From: Chelatococcus reniformis
GTDB taxonomy: Bacteria; Pseudomonadota; Alphaproteobacteria; Rhizobiales; Beijerinckiaceae
DNA: 64,000 bases
Reading direction: 5' to 3'
Assembly (NCBI RefSeq): GCF_014640075.1
Contig: NZ_BMGG01000011.1
Span: 432-64,431, forward strand
A program made the position numbers and the translations under genes. Below, in pieces: positions 16,011-24,480 of the stretch. The notes beneath the pieces were generated by a model, which saw nothing but the letters and a program-made list of their open reading frames with translations, searched no databases and had not been told where the DNA came from. How positions within the stretch are numbered: position 1 is the stretch's first letter; every line of letters begins with the position of its first letter.

Positions 16011-18175
16011 GCCAGCTTGTGATTCTTGAGCGGCAGGTCGCGGATGCGCTTGCCGGTGGCGGCGAAGACGGCGTTGAGCACGGCCGGCGCGGCGACCGCG
16101 ATCGTCGGCTCGCCGACGCCGCCCCAGAAGCCGCCACTCGGCATGATGATGGTCTCGACCGCCGGCATCTCCGCCAGGCGGAGCACGTCGTAGCTGTCGA
16201 AATTCTCCTGCTCCATGCGGCCGCCCTTCACCGTGCACTCCCCGTGGAGGGCAGCCGAGAGGCCGTAGACGAACGAGCCTTCCACCTGCCGCTCGACCTG
16301 GGCGGGGTTGACCACGTGACCGGCGTCGGTGGCGGCGACGATGCGGTGGATCTTCAGCTTTCCGCCTGTCACTGACACCTCGGCCGCGGCCGCGACATAG
16401 CTGCCGAAACCCATGATCTGGGCGAGGCCGCGATGCACGCCCTCTGGCGGCTTGGTCTGCCAGCCGATGCGCTCGGCGACCGCCTCGAGCACCGCCAGGT
16501 GCCGGGGGTGCCTGGCCATCAGCTTGCGCCGGAAGGCGAGCGGATCCTGGCCGGCGGCATGGGCGAGCTCGTCCATGAAGCTCTCGACGTAGAAGGTGTT
16601 CTGGTTGAGGTTGACGCCGCGCCAGAAGCCCGGCGGAACGGGCGGATTGCGCATCGCATGGTCGATCAGCAGGTCGGGCACCGTGTAGGCGAAGGCGCCC
16701 TCGGCGCCGCCCCCGTTGAGGCCCTGGAACACCACCGGGTCCTTACCGCCCTGCATGCCTTCGGGGCGCACCGCGGCCAGGATCGACTGGCCGGAGATGC
16801 GCATGTGCAGCGCCGTCAGGTTGCCCTGCGCGTCGAGCGCGCCGGTCATCCTGCACTGGGTCGTCGGGTGGTAGGCCCCGTGCAGCATGTCCTCCTCGCG
16901 CGACCAGATCAGCTTGACCGGCGTGCCGGGCAGCTCCTTGGCGATGCTCACCGCCTGGCGCACGTAGTCCTGAAAGTTGCCGCGCCGGCCGAAACCGCCG
17001 CCCAGGTGGATCTTGTGGACCTCGCACCGGCCGATCGGCAGGCCGGCGGCCTCCGCCGCGGCGGCGAGGCTGGCCTCGCCGTTCTGGGTCGGCACCCACA
17101 CCTCGCACCGCCGCGGCGTAAAGAGCGCTGTCGCGTTCATCGGCTCCATGGTGGCGTGGTTCTGGTAGGGGTAGGCGTAGTCCGCCGTGACGATCCTTGC
17201 GCCGGCCGCTGCGAGCGCCGTCTTGGCATCCCCGGCCGCGGTGCCGACGAAGGCGTCGTCCGCATCGAAGCCCTTGCGCAGGGTGTCGGCGATGGAGGCG
17301 CTGGAGACGTCCGTGTTGGGTCCCTCGTCCCAGACGATCGGCAGGGCGTCGAGGGCGGTCTTGGCCCGCCACCAGGTGTCGGCGACGACCGCCACCGCCG
17401 TGTCGTCGACCTTCACCACCTTGCGCACGCCCGGCATCTTGGCCACGGCCGCGGCGTCGAAGCTGGCCAGCCGGCCGCCGAAGACCGGGCAGGCCTTGAT
17501 CGCCGCATTGAGCAGGCCGGGCATGGTCAGATCGGTGCCGTAGACCTGCTTGCCGGTGAGCTTGTCGGCCGTGTCGAGCCGCGGCAGCGGCTGGCCGGCG
17601 ATGGTCCAATCCTTGGGATCCCTGAGCGGGACATCCGTGGGCACCGGCTGGCGGGCCGCCGCCTCCGCGACCCGGCCGTAGGTGGTGGAGCGGCCGCTCG
17701 CGGCGTGGGTGATCACGCTCTTGGCCGCCGTGCATTCGGCCGCCGGCACGCCCCATTGCTCGGCGGCCGCGGCGACGAGCATCTGGCGGGCCGCCGCGCC
17801 CCCTTTGCGCACGTAGTCGTGGGACTCCCGGATGCCGCGGCTGCCGCCGGTCGAGAAGCTGCCCCAGACGCGGTCACGGGCGAGGTTCTCGCCGGGGGTC
17901 GGGTATTCCGTGGTGACCTTGGACCAGTCGCACTGGAGCTCCTCGGCGACCAGTTGGGCGAGCCCGGTCAAGGCGCCCTGCCCCATCTCCGAGCGGGCGA
18001 TGCGGATCACTACGGTGTCGTCGGGCTTGACCACCACCCAGGCGTTGACCTCCGGCTGCCGCGCGGCGGCGGCGGCCTCGGCCGTGAGCGGCAGGCGCAG
18101 GCCGAGCGACAGGCCGCCGGCGGCGGCGGACCCGACGATGAAACTGCGCCGGGACAGTGCGGTGTGGACCGTCAT
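16007..18175 (-). CDS. Molybdopterin-binding hydroxylase large subunit, periplasmic
   Basis: This 722-residue protein belongs to the xanthine dehydrogenase family, in the branch of isoquinoline 1-oxidoreductase large subunits (IorB) and bacterial aldehyde oxidoreductases. It starts with a Tat signal (ALSRRSFIVGSAAAGGLSLG). Cofactor-region motifs include SEMGQGALTGLAQLVAEEL, VHKIHLGGGFGRRGNFQDY and GGFWGGVGEPTIAVAAPA, whose conserved Glu is the expected general base. With the adjacent 2Fe-2S subunit it would hydroxylate an aldehyde or N-heterocycle and pass electrons to a cytochrome. Finding it in a Sox operon is unexpected. It starts 11 bases after the 2Fe-2S gene. Confidence 0.9.
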   Translation of the reverse strand: MTVHTALSRRSFIVGSAAAGGLSLGLRLPLTAEAAAAARQPEVNAWVVVKPDDTVVIRIARSEMGQGALTGLAQLVAEELQCDWSKVTTEYPTPGENLARDRVWGSFSTGGSRGIRESHDYVRKGGAAARQMLVAAAAEQWGVPAAECTAAKSVITHAASGRSTTYGRVAEAAARQPVPTDVPLRDPKDWTIAGQPLPRLDTADKLTGKQVYGTDLTMPGLLNAAIKACPVFGGRLASFDAAAVAKMPGVRKVVKVDDTAVAVVADTWWRAKTALDALPIVWDEGPNTDVSSASIADTLRKGFDADDAFVGTAAGDAKTALAAAGARIVTADYAYPYQNHATMEPMNATALFTPRRCEVWVPTQNGEASLAAAAEAAGLPIGRCEVHKIHLGGGFGRRGNFQDYVRQAVSIAKELPGTPVKLIWSREEDMLHGAYHPTTQCRMTGALDAQGNLTALHMRISGQSILAAVRPEGMQGGKDPVVFQGLNGGGAEGAFAYTVPDLLIDHAMRNPPVPPGFWRGVNLNQNTFYVESFMDELAHAAGQDPLAFRRKLMARHPRHLAVLEAVAERIGWQTKPPEGVHRGLAQIMGFGSYVAAAAEVSVTGGKLKIHRIVAATDAGHVVNPAQVERQVEGSFVYGLSAALHGECTVKGGRMEQENFDSYDVLRLAEMPAVETIIMPSGGFWGGVGEPTIAVAAPAVLNAVFAATGKRIRDLPLKNHKLA

Positions 18176-18186
18176 GGCTTGCCTCC

Positions 18187-18654
18187 TCAACCGCGCTGCG
18201 CCGCGCCGCCGGCGGCGGCCTGCTTGATGGCGGCCCGCACCCGGTTGTAGGTGCCGCATCGGCAGATGTTGGTGATCTCGGCGTCGATGTCGGCGTCCGT
18301 GGGGCTGGGGTTCTGCGCCAGCAGGGACGCCGCCGCCATCAGCATGCCGGCCTGGCAGTAGCCGCATTGCGGCACGTCGAGCGCGAGCCACGCCTGCTGG
18401 AGCGGATGCGAGCCGTCGGGCGACAGCCCCTCGATGGTCACGATGGCCTGCTCCGGCCCCAGCGCGCTGATCGGCAGGGCGCAGGCGCGCGTCGCCACGC
18501 CGTCGATGTGCACCGTGCAGGCGCCGCAGGCGGCGATGCCGCAACCGTACTTGGTGCCCGTGAGCCCCACCTGCTCGCGCAGGACCCACAGGAGCGGCGT
18601 GTCGGGGTCGGCGTCGACCTCGCGCACCGCGGCATTGATGGTCAATCGAGCCAT
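18187..18654 (-). CDS. 2Fe-2S subunit of molybdenum hydroxylase
   Basis: A 155-residue small subunit with two iron-sulfur clusters. The N-terminal plant-ferredoxin-type site is [17 protein letters not shown]; the C-terminal helical-bundle site is [17 protein letters not shown] with [15 protein letters not shown]. This is the standard layout for IorA-like and CoxS-like subunits. ATG at 18654 follows AAGGA seven bases upstream. There is no signal peptide; such subunits cross with their Tat-bearing partner. It is the first gene of the operon running through soxA, though the cytochrome gene upstream may join the same transcript through the repeat at 18690-18787. Confidence 0.92.
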   Translation of the reverse strand: MARLTINAAVREVDADPDTPLLWVLREQVGLTGTKYGCGIAACGACTVHIDGVATRACALPISALGPEQAIVTIEGLSPDGSHPLQQAWLALDVPQCGYCQAGMLMAAASLLAQNPSPTDADIDAEITNICRCGTYNRVRAAIKQAAAGGAAQRG

Positions 18655-18689
18655 GGCGATGTCCTTTCGTCCGGGGCGGGTCCTCGAAC

Positions 18690-18787
18690 ATTCCGGCGTT
18701 TCCTCGAATCGCCGGAATGCTCTATCTATTTGATTTGCCGCGTTTTCTTCACGCGAACCGGCGTCCACTTCGCTCAAGAACGCTCTA
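18690..18787. repeat. Dispersed intergenic repeat, family 1, copy A
   Basis: An element of about 98 bp shared with 33761-33864 (reverse orientation) and 47178-47251. It has a perfect hairpin ATTCCGGCG/CGCCGGAAT (18690-18698, 18710-18718), then TTTGATTTGCCGCGTTTTCT, then ACGCGAACCGGCGTCCACTT, ending GCTCTAG. Its last bases form the TAG stop of the adjacent cytochrome gene. Confidence 0.8.
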
Positions 18788-19165
18788 GTGGGCGCTCGGA
18801 AGGCCGCGCAGATAGGCGATGACGGCCTGACGCTGGCCGGCGTCGGCGAGACCGACGGTCATGGTGGTGCCGGGAACCGCCTGGCGCGGGTTGGCGAGAT
18901 AGCTTTCGAGGGTCTGCTCATCCCACGTCAGTTGCGAGCCGCGCATGGCGGCGGAGTAGCGCGCACCCTCGACGACGGCCGCCTTGCGGCCGAAGACGCC
19001 GGCAAGTGGCGGCCCGATGCGGCCCGGGCCGGGCTCGAGCGCGTGGCAGGAGCCACAGCGGGAGCGGAAGAGCTGTTCGCCGTCGGGCGCGGCTTGCGCC
19101 ACGGATTCGGACGAGGCGCCGGCGAGCGCCATGACCACGAGCAGAGCGACCGTCTGCTGAACCAT
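18785..19165 (-). CDS. Class I cytochrome c
   Basis: A 126-residue periplasmic cytochrome with signal peptide ([20 protein letters not shown]), haem motif CGSCH in [20 protein letters not shown], and a Met ligand in [20 protein letters not shown] followed by the final helix [11 protein letters not shown]. Its pattern is that of cytochrome c2/c550 carriers. GAGGAG lies six bases before the ATG at 19165. It is upstream of the hydroxylase-sox operon on the same strand and divergent from the two-component system. It is the natural candidate for shuttling Sox and hydroxylase electrons to the terminal oxidase. Confidence 0.88.
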   Translation of the reverse strand: MVQQTVALLVVMALAGASSESVAQAAPDGEQLFRSRCGSCHALEPGPGRIGPPLAGVFGRKAAVVEGARYSAAMRGSQLTWDEQTLESYLANPRQAVPGTTMTVGLADAGQRQAVIAYLRGLPSAH

Positions 19166-19464
19166 GCAGGACTCCTCGTGTCGATCAGGTCGGCCGCCGC
19201 GCCCCTCCCGGCCGCCGGTGCCCCGCCCGTCGTCGGGCAGGGCCGGTGTGCGAACATGATCATGAGCGGGGGCTGTCGCAGAACTGTGCCGGGCTGTGGG
19301 CCGCCTGCCGGAGCCCCTCCCGCCCGGCCGATCCCCTTCCGGGTCAAGGGGTTGCGTCCCGCGCGCCGCAGCCGGCGGCGCCTCGCCGGTGCCACAGTTG
19401 GTTACACTTTTTCGAGCGGTCCTAAACTGATCCTGCGTTATGCTCGGATGCTGGAGCGCACTGT
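19166..19464. promoter_or_regulatory. Divergent promoter region, cytochrome c versus two-component system
   Basis: About 300 bases separate the minus-strand cytochrome/sox genes from the plus-strand OmpR-type regulator. The last 60 bases (GTTGGTTACACTTTTTCGAG and TCCTAAACTGATCCTGCGTT) are less GC-rich than the surroundings and are a likely promoter. No operator repeat clear enough to name was seen. Confidence 0.4.
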
Positions 19465-20184
19465 ATGGAATCCGCACCGCATATCGTCGTCGTCGACGAT
19501 CACCGCGACATTCGCGACCTCGTCGGCAAATACCTGGCCCAGCATGGCTACCGCATCAGCGTCGCCGACAGCGGCGCGACGCTGCGGCGCATTCTCGAGC
19601 GCGGCGCGCCGGACCTGATCGTGCTCGACGTGATGATGCCTGGCGAGGACGGCCTCTCCGTGTGCCGGCAGCTGCGCGGCAACACCAATTTGCCGATCAT
19701 CTTTCTCACGGCCATGGCCGAGGAGACCGACCGCATCGTCGGGCTCGAGCTCGGTGCCGACGATTATCTCACCAAGCCGTTCAATCCGCGCGAGTTGCTG
19801 GCGCGCATCAAGGCCGTGCTCCGCCGCGTCCACAGCCTGCCGCCGCAGCGCGACGGGCTGAAGGCCAAGGTGGTGCGCTTCGACCGCTGGGTGCTCAACG
19901 TCGGCCGCCGCGAGATCGCCGGGGAGGACGGGGTCGCCATCCCGCTGAGCACCGCGGAGTACCGGCTGCTCAAGGCGTTCCTGGATCACGCCGGGCTGGT
20001 GCTGAGCCGCGACCAGTTGCTGGACCTGACGGTGGGGCGCGCGGCCGAAAGCTTCGACAGGAGCATCGACAACCAGGTGAGCCGCCTGCGCAAGAAGATC
20101 GAGCTCGATCCCAAGACACCGGCACTGATCAAGACCCACTGGGGGGGCGGCTACAGCTTCACGGCTGACGTCGAGCAGGCATGA
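19465..20184 (+). CDS. OmpR-family response regulator
   Basis: A 239-residue two-domain regulator. The receiver has acidic residues in VVVDDHRDIRD, phosphoacceptor Asp in LIVLDVMMPGEDG, Thr in FLTAMAEE and Lys in DYLTKPFNPRELLARI. The C-terminal winged helix (STAEYRLLKAFLDHAGLVLS, SRLRKKIELDPKTPALIKT) binds DNA. The gene overlaps its histidine kinase by four bases (ATGA), so the pair is co-translated. Because it diverges from the cytochrome c/sox block, control of sulfur oxidation is a reasonable guess, but no binding site was identified. Confidence 0.92.
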   Translation: MESAPHIVVVDDHRDIRDLVGKYLAQHGYRISVADSGATLRRILERGAPDLIVLDVMMPGEDGLSVCRQLRGNTNLPIIFLTAMAEETDRIVGLELGADDYLTKPFNPRELLARIKAVLRRVHSLPPQRDGLKAKVVRFDRWVLNVGRREIAGEDGVAIPLSTAEYRLLKAFLDHAGLVLSRDQLLDLTVGRAAESFDRSIDNQVSRLRKKIELDPKTPALIKTHWGGGYSFTADVEQA

Positions 20185-21641
20185 AGCGGCTCTGGCATCG
20201 CAGCCTCGCGGCGCAGTTCATCTGCTTCATGCTGATCGCGCTGGCATTGTCGCAGGGCATCGGCCTCCTGATGTCGTGGGACGAGCGCGGCCAGGCGCTA
20301 CGCGCCGCGGCGAAGAGCGAGTTCTTCAGCCGCACCGCCTCCCTGGCCCGCCTGGTGGAGGCGACGCCGGCCGCCATCCACGACGGCATCCTCGGTGCCA
20401 GCGGCACCAACTATACCCGCTTCTGGCTGTCTGCTGAGGAGCCGCGCGAGGCGGATGCCTGGCGCCGGGAAGCCTGGACGCAACTGGCCAAGCCGCTGCC
20501 CAACCTGATCAGGCCGCACCGCAAGCCGCCGGCCGACGAGCTCGAGCAGGCGGCGGCGCAGCCGCCGCCTGGGCTCACCGCCTCGGCCGTCGCAGCCCCC
20601 CTGTCGTGGGTCACGCTGCCGCCCAGCAAATGGCCGCTGACGCGTCCGGCCAAGTTCCTCAATCTCGACGACGCCTACGGCATGGGCCTCGCCGTCAGCC
20701 TGGAGAACGGCACCTGGCTGAACGCCGCCTTCGCCAAGTCGGTGCCCAATTCCATCTGGACGTCGCAATCGGCCGTCTCGCTCGCCATCACCGCGGTCGT
20801 GCTGTCGTTGATCGCCCTCATCGTCGCGCGCGGCATCGCGCGGCCCATGCGGCGCCTGGCGGTGGCTGCCGAGGCGCTGGGCCGGGGCGAGAGCGTGGCC
20901 CCGCTGCCCGAGTCCGGCCCCGACGACATCCGCCAGACGGCGGAGGCATTCAACCGCATGCAGGCGCGTCTGCAGCGCTTCGTCGCCGACCGCACCCGCA
21001 TGCTGGCGGCAATCGGCCATGACCTCAGAACCCCGCTGACCTCGCTGCGGCTGCGCACCGAATTCGTCACCGACCTGGAGATCCAGGACAAGATGCTGAA
21101 GACCATCAGCGAGATCGAGACCATGACCGAGGCTGCGCTGGCCTTCGCGCGGGAAGAAGCGACGGCGGAGACGACGCGGACGGTGGATCTCGGCGCCCTG
21201 ATCGAGAGCCTCTGCGACGACCTGGCCGAGCTCGGCCGCGACGTGACCTTCGTGGAGGGCCCGGCGGTCACCTATCGCTGCCGGCCGGACGGGCTGAGGC
21301 GAGCGGCGCGCAACCTCATCGAGAACGCGGTGCGCTACGGCGAGCGCGCCCGCGTCAGCCTCAAGGGCGACGCCGACAGCATCGACATCGTGGTGGACGA
21401 CGACGGGCCGGGTATTCCGGAAGCCGCCATGGGCCGCGTCTTCGCCCCGTTCTACCGCCTGGAGCAATCGCGCAACCGCGAGACCGGCGGCATTGGCCTC
21501 GGCCTGTCGATCGCCCGCACCATCGCCCGCCATCACGGAGGCGACGTGTCCCTCGTCAACCAGGCGCGCGGGCTGAGGGCGACGATCAACCTGCCCAAGG
21601 TCGGCCAGGCCGCGCTGCAGGCGCACTACAGCGCCTCCTGA
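20181..21641 (+). CDS. Membrane sensor histidine kinase
   Basis: A 486-residue inner-membrane kinase. A first membrane helix at about residues 10-30 (FICFMLIALALSQGIGLLMS) and a second near 195-215 (AVSLAITAVVLSLIALIVA) enclose a periplasmic sensor of about 160 residues with Pro-rich segments. Then come a HAMP linker (RGIARPMRRLAVAAEALGRG), the dimerisation/phosphoacceptor box MLAAIGHDLRTPLTSLRLRT, and an ATP-binding domain with the N box NLIENAVRYGERA, G1 DDDGPGIPEAAMGRVF and G2 GGIGLGLSIART. All catalytic boxes are intact. It is paired with the overlapping OmpR-type regulator. The signal is unknown. Confidence 0.92.
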   Translation: MKRLWHRSLAAQFICFMLIALALSQGIGLLMSWDERGQALRAAAKSEFFSRTASLARLVEATPAAIHDGILGASGTNYTRFWLSAEEPREADAWRREAWTQLAKPLPNLIRPHRKPPADELEQAAAQPPPGLTASAVAAPLSWVTLPPSKWPLTRPAKFLNLDDAYGMGLAVSLENGTWLNAAFAKSVPNSIWTSQSAVSLAITAVVLSLIALIVARGIARPMRRLAVAAEALGRGESVAPLPESGPDDIRQTAEAFNRMQARLQRFVADRTRMLAAIGHDLRTPLTSLRLRTEFVTDLEIQDKMLKTISEIETMTEAALAFAREEATAETTRTVDLGALIESLCDDLAELGRDVTFVEGPAVTYRCRPDGLRRAARNLIENAVRYGERARVSLKGDADSIDIVVDDDGPGIPEAAMGRVFAPFYRLEQSRNRETGGIGLGLSIARTIARHHGGDVSLVNQARGLRATINLPKVGQAALQAHYSAS

Positions 21642-21653
21642 CCGGCGGCCTTG

Positions 21654-22688
21654 TCAGCGGGAGACGAAGAACTGCGGGCGATGGGACAGGCGCGCCGCGG
21701 TCTCGCGCGACACGCGGAGGTTGGCGGCCAGGATGTCGACCGGGTTGGCGGCGAGCCAGGCGGACAGGTCGTTGGCCTGGTAATGCCCGCTGTTGAAGCC
21801 CACGAGGACACGCAGCATGCCACTGCCGGTGTTGCGGATGTAGTGGCCCGCGCCCATCGGGGCGTAGCCCGCGTCGCCGGCTTCGAACTGCTCCGTCACC
21901 ACCTGTCCTTCCGCCAGGAAGACGGCCATCTCGGCCGAACCTTCGATGTAGTACTGCCACTCGTCGGCATTCGGGTGCCAGTGCAGCTCGCGCATGGCGC
22001 CCGGCTCGATCTCCAGCAGTGACCCGGCCATGGTGGTCGAGATGGGGAACTCCGCGACGGTCACAGTGCGCTGGGTGCCGCCACCGGGCACCCGCCGCGG
22101 CTGCTGGGCGAGCAACGGATAGCGGTGAGCGGTCACGAGTTCCGGTGTCCGCCGAGGCGCCGCATCGAAGGAGCGGCCGTCCGGCACCGAGCCTTGGGCG
22201 AAATAGGCCTCGCTGCGCGGCAGCTGCGCCACCTCGGCGGCACTCAGACCAAGGCTCTGGGCGACGACGGCCGCCGGCGTGCGCGACAGCCAGTCGGTCA
22301 CGCTGAAGGTGTGGTCTTCGGAGAAATCGCCGTTGTCGAAAATGAGGATGAAATGGCATTCGCCCGGCCCGATGCCCTGGATGGCGTGGCCCCACCCGCG
22401 CGGAAAATACCAGACGTCGCCGGGCCCGAAGGTGTCGGTGGCCGACCCGCCGTCCGGATGCAGGATGGTGGTGCGGCAGTAGCCGTCGATGACGTAGGCC
22501 CATTCGGCCGCGTTGGCGTGCCAATGCATCTCCCGCATCGCGCCGGGCGAGAGCCGCATGGAGACCCCGGCGATCCCGCGGCTGGCGGGGAACTGCCGCA
22601 CGGATGCGCCGCGTGTGACGCCGCCGGGGCCGAGGCGCGGCTCCTGCTGCTCCAGGCGGTAGCGAAACGAAAGCTGGGTCGGGCTCAT
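21654..22688 (-). CDS. Bicupin, oxalate decarboxylase family
   Basis: A 344-residue protein with two cupin domains. Each has the metal-binding HxHxxxxEW pattern: MREMHWHANAAEWAYVIDG in domain 1 and MRELHWHPNADEWQYYIEGS in domain 2, with later His ligands in GWGHAIQGIG and GAGHYIRNTG. This is the manganese bicupin layout of oxalate decarboxylases, which turn oxalate into formate and CO2. No signal peptide is present, so it is cytoplasmic. ATG at 22688 has GAGGAG upstream. The flexible active-site lid that separates decarboxylase from oxidase was not clearly recognised, so the exact reaction is open. It ends tail-to-tail with the kinase gene. Confidence 0.85.
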   Translation of the reverse strand: MSPTQLSFRYRLEQQEPRLGPGGVTRGASVRQFPASRGIAGVSMRLSPGAMREMHWHANAAEWAYVIDGYCRTTILHPDGGSATDTFGPGDVWYFPRGWGHAIQGIGPGECHFILIFDNGDFSEDHTFSVTDWLSRTPAAVVAQSLGLSAAEVAQLPRSEAYFAQGSVPDGRSFDAAPRRTPELVTAHRYPLLAQQPRRVPGGGTQRTVTVAEFPISTTMAGSLLEIEPGAMRELHWHPNADEWQYYIEGSAEMAVFLAEGQVVTEQFEAGDAGYAPMGAGHYIRNTGSGMLRVLVGFNSGHYQANDLSAWLAANPVDILAANLRVSRETAARLSHRPQFFVSR

Positions 22689-22757
22689 GGACAGCTCCTC
22701 AGGGCAGGACAGGGCAGCGGCCCGGCCGCCGCGTCGACACATCGGCCGGGCGAGGCA

Positions 22758-23282
22758 TCAGCGCCTCGTCTCGCGGCGACCGCTTTCGAACAGGAACCAG
22801 GCGCGGCGCTCGCCTGCGTCGATCCAGTTCTCGATCAGGCTTGCGGTGGCGACGTCGCCGTAGTCGTCGCACAGGGTATGCGTGGCGCGCAGGAACCCCA
22901 CGAGCCGGAGGTTGTCGTCGCGCAGTTCGGCCAGCATGTCCTCGGGCGTAACATAGTCGGCGTCGTTGTCATCGAGCCGGCTGAGCCGTGCCGCCTGGCC
23001 GAGGGACCTCAAGGTCATGCCGCCGATCTTGCGAGCGCGCTCGGCGACGTCGTCGGTCATGGCGAAGATCTGCTCGCTCTGATCGTCGAGCATCAGGTGG
23101 TAGTCGCGGAAGTGCGGCCCCGACATGTGCCAGTGAAAGTTCTTGGTCTTCAGGTAAAGGGTGAAGACGTCGGCAAGCAGCGTCGTCAGCGCCGCCGAGA
23201 TGTCCCTGATCGCGGCGTCCGGGAGGCCGTTGGGCGTGGTGAGGGGCGCGAGTTGCCGCGCCTTGACGGTATCGAGGTTCAT
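22758..23282 (-). CDS. dps: Dps-family DNA-binding ferritin-like protein
   Basis: A 174-residue Dps protein, which stores iron and protects DNA by consuming hydrogen peroxide at an inter-subunit ferroxidase site. The site residues are in TLYLKTKNFHWHMSGPHFRD and HLMLDDQSEQIFAMTDDVAE. The last helix is LCDDYGDVATASLIENWIDA. The length is typical and the C-terminal tail basic (GRRETRR). GGAGG precedes the ATG. It lies between the bicupin and the hydrolase on the same strand with its own spacing. Confidence 0.92.
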   Translation of the reverse strand: MNLDTVKARQLAPLTTPNGLPDAAIRDISAALTTLLADVFTLYLKTKNFHWHMSGPHFRDYHLMLDDQSEQIFAMTDDVAERARKIGGMTLRSLGQAARLSRLDDNDADYVTPEDMLAELRDDNLRLVGFLRATHTLCDDYGDVATASLIENWIDAGERRAWFLFESGRRETRR

Positions 23283-23326
23283 GGAATCCTCCTGTTGGCT
23301 TGGGGGGAAGAACGTTGCGGCGCCGC

Positions 23327-24148
23327 CTAGCTGCGCAGGAACGCGAGCAGATCGGCGTTGAGATCGTCCTGGTGGGTGGTCGGCAGCCCGTGCGGCGCTC
23401 CCGGATAGACCTTGAGCCGAGCGTGCGGCGCGATGCGCGCGGATTTCTCGCCGGCTGCGCGGATCGGCACGATCTGGTCGTCGTCGCCGTGGATGACGAG
23501 CACGGGCACCGTCATGGCCTTGAGGTCCTCGGTATAATCCACCTCGGAGAACTCTCTGATGCAGTCGTACTGGCCCTTGATGCCGCCCATCATGCCCTGC
23601 AGCCAGAACGACTGGCGCACCCCGTCGGAGGCCTTGGCGCCCGGACGGCCGTAGCCGTAGAACGGCGTGGTCAGGTCGAGGTAGAACTGGCCGCGGTTGC
23701 CCAGCACGCTCTTTCGGATGCCGTCGAAGGCCTCGATCGGCGTCCCCTCCGGATTGGCCGGCGTCTTGAGCATCAGCGGCGGCACGGACGAGACCAGCAC
23801 CGCCTTGGCGACACGGCCGGTGCCATAGCGGCCGATATAGCGCGCCACCTCGCCGCCGCCGGTGGAATGGCCGACGAGCATGGCGCCCTTGACGTCGAGA
23901 TGGTCGAGCAGTTGCGCCAGGTCGGCGGCGTAGGTGTCCATGTCGTTGCCGTCCCAGGTCTGGTCGGAGCGGCCGTGGCTGCGCCGGTCGTGGGCGATGG
24001 CGCGGTAGCCGTGCGCGGCCAGGAACTGCATCTGGCTGTCCCAGGCGTCGGCGGACAGGGGCCAGCCGTGCGAGAACACCACGGGCGTCCCCTGCCCCCA
24101 GTCCTTGTAGAAGATCCTGGTCCCGTCGCTGACTGTAAGGATGCTCAT
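23327..24148 (-). CDS. Alpha/beta hydrolase, non-haem haloperoxidase-like
   Basis: A 273-residue alpha/beta-hydrolase of the cofactor-free haloperoxidase/esterase group. The nucleophile elbow is [20 protein letters not shown] (the Ser in GHSTG), the acid is in [15 protein letters not shown], and the His is in [13 protein letters not shown]. The oxyanion loop [16 protein letters not shown] and [11 protein letters not shown] are classical for this group. GGAG sits six bases before the ATG at 24148. It is divergent from the histidine kinase gene across a region with repeated GGTATG motifs, so it may be a target of that two-component system. Confidence 0.9.
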   Translation of the reverse strand: MSILTVSDGTRIFYKDWGQGTPVVFSHGWPLSADAWDSQMQFLAAHGYRAIAHDRRSHGRSDQTWDGNDMDTYAADLAQLLDHLDVKGAMLVGHSTGGGEVARYIGRYGTGRVAKAVLVSSVPPLMLKTPANPEGTPIEAFDGIRKSVLGNRGQFYLDLTTPFYGYGRPGAKASDGVRQSFWLQGMMGGIKGQYDCIREFSEVDYTEDLKAMTVPVLVIHGDDDQIVPIRAAGEKSARIAPHARLKVYPGAPHGLPTTHQDDLNADLLAFLRS

Positions 24149-24281
24149 GGCAGTCTCCGGTTGTCGGATGAACGGCAAGGGTGGGCGCCCCGGGCTTGCG
24201 GGCGGCGGCCGCCGAAAGTATTCAGCAGCGATTGCCGGCGGCGACTGCTCTCATCAACACCGGATTCGCCTGACACGCGTA

Positions 24282-24329
24282 GTATACGCAGGTATGGTCC
24301 AGGTCGCGGGCGTATAAACCTAGGTATGA
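24282..24329. promoter_or_regulatory. Candidate tandem regulator sites upstream of kinase and hydrolase
   Basis: Two similar motifs occur in tandem: GTATACGCAGGTATG at 24282-24296 and GTATAAACCTAGGTATGA at 24312-24329. Their starts are 30 bases apart, about three helical turns, so they face the same side of the DNA. The first also contains GCGTA-GTA-TACGC symmetry. They sit in the 332-base divergent interval 24149-24480. A FixJ/LuxR-type regulator is the obvious candidate binder, but the assignment is inference. Confidence 0.45.
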
Positions 24330-24480
24330 TTCAACGCAGCCGCCCACGCGCTACGCCTGGGCGCGCCCATCCGGGCCGCGCGGCTCGCCGACTTCGCGGA
24401 AGACGCGGGGCGTGTCCGCGTGTAACGGGGGAGGCGAAGTCGTTTCGACGCCGGCAGCCGGCATGGAGGCATCCTCGCGC

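Noticed and set aside
16433-18250. 605-codon open frame on the plus strand
   Set aside because: It is a shadow of the molybdopterin hydroxylase gene, long only because GC-rich DNA has few stops.
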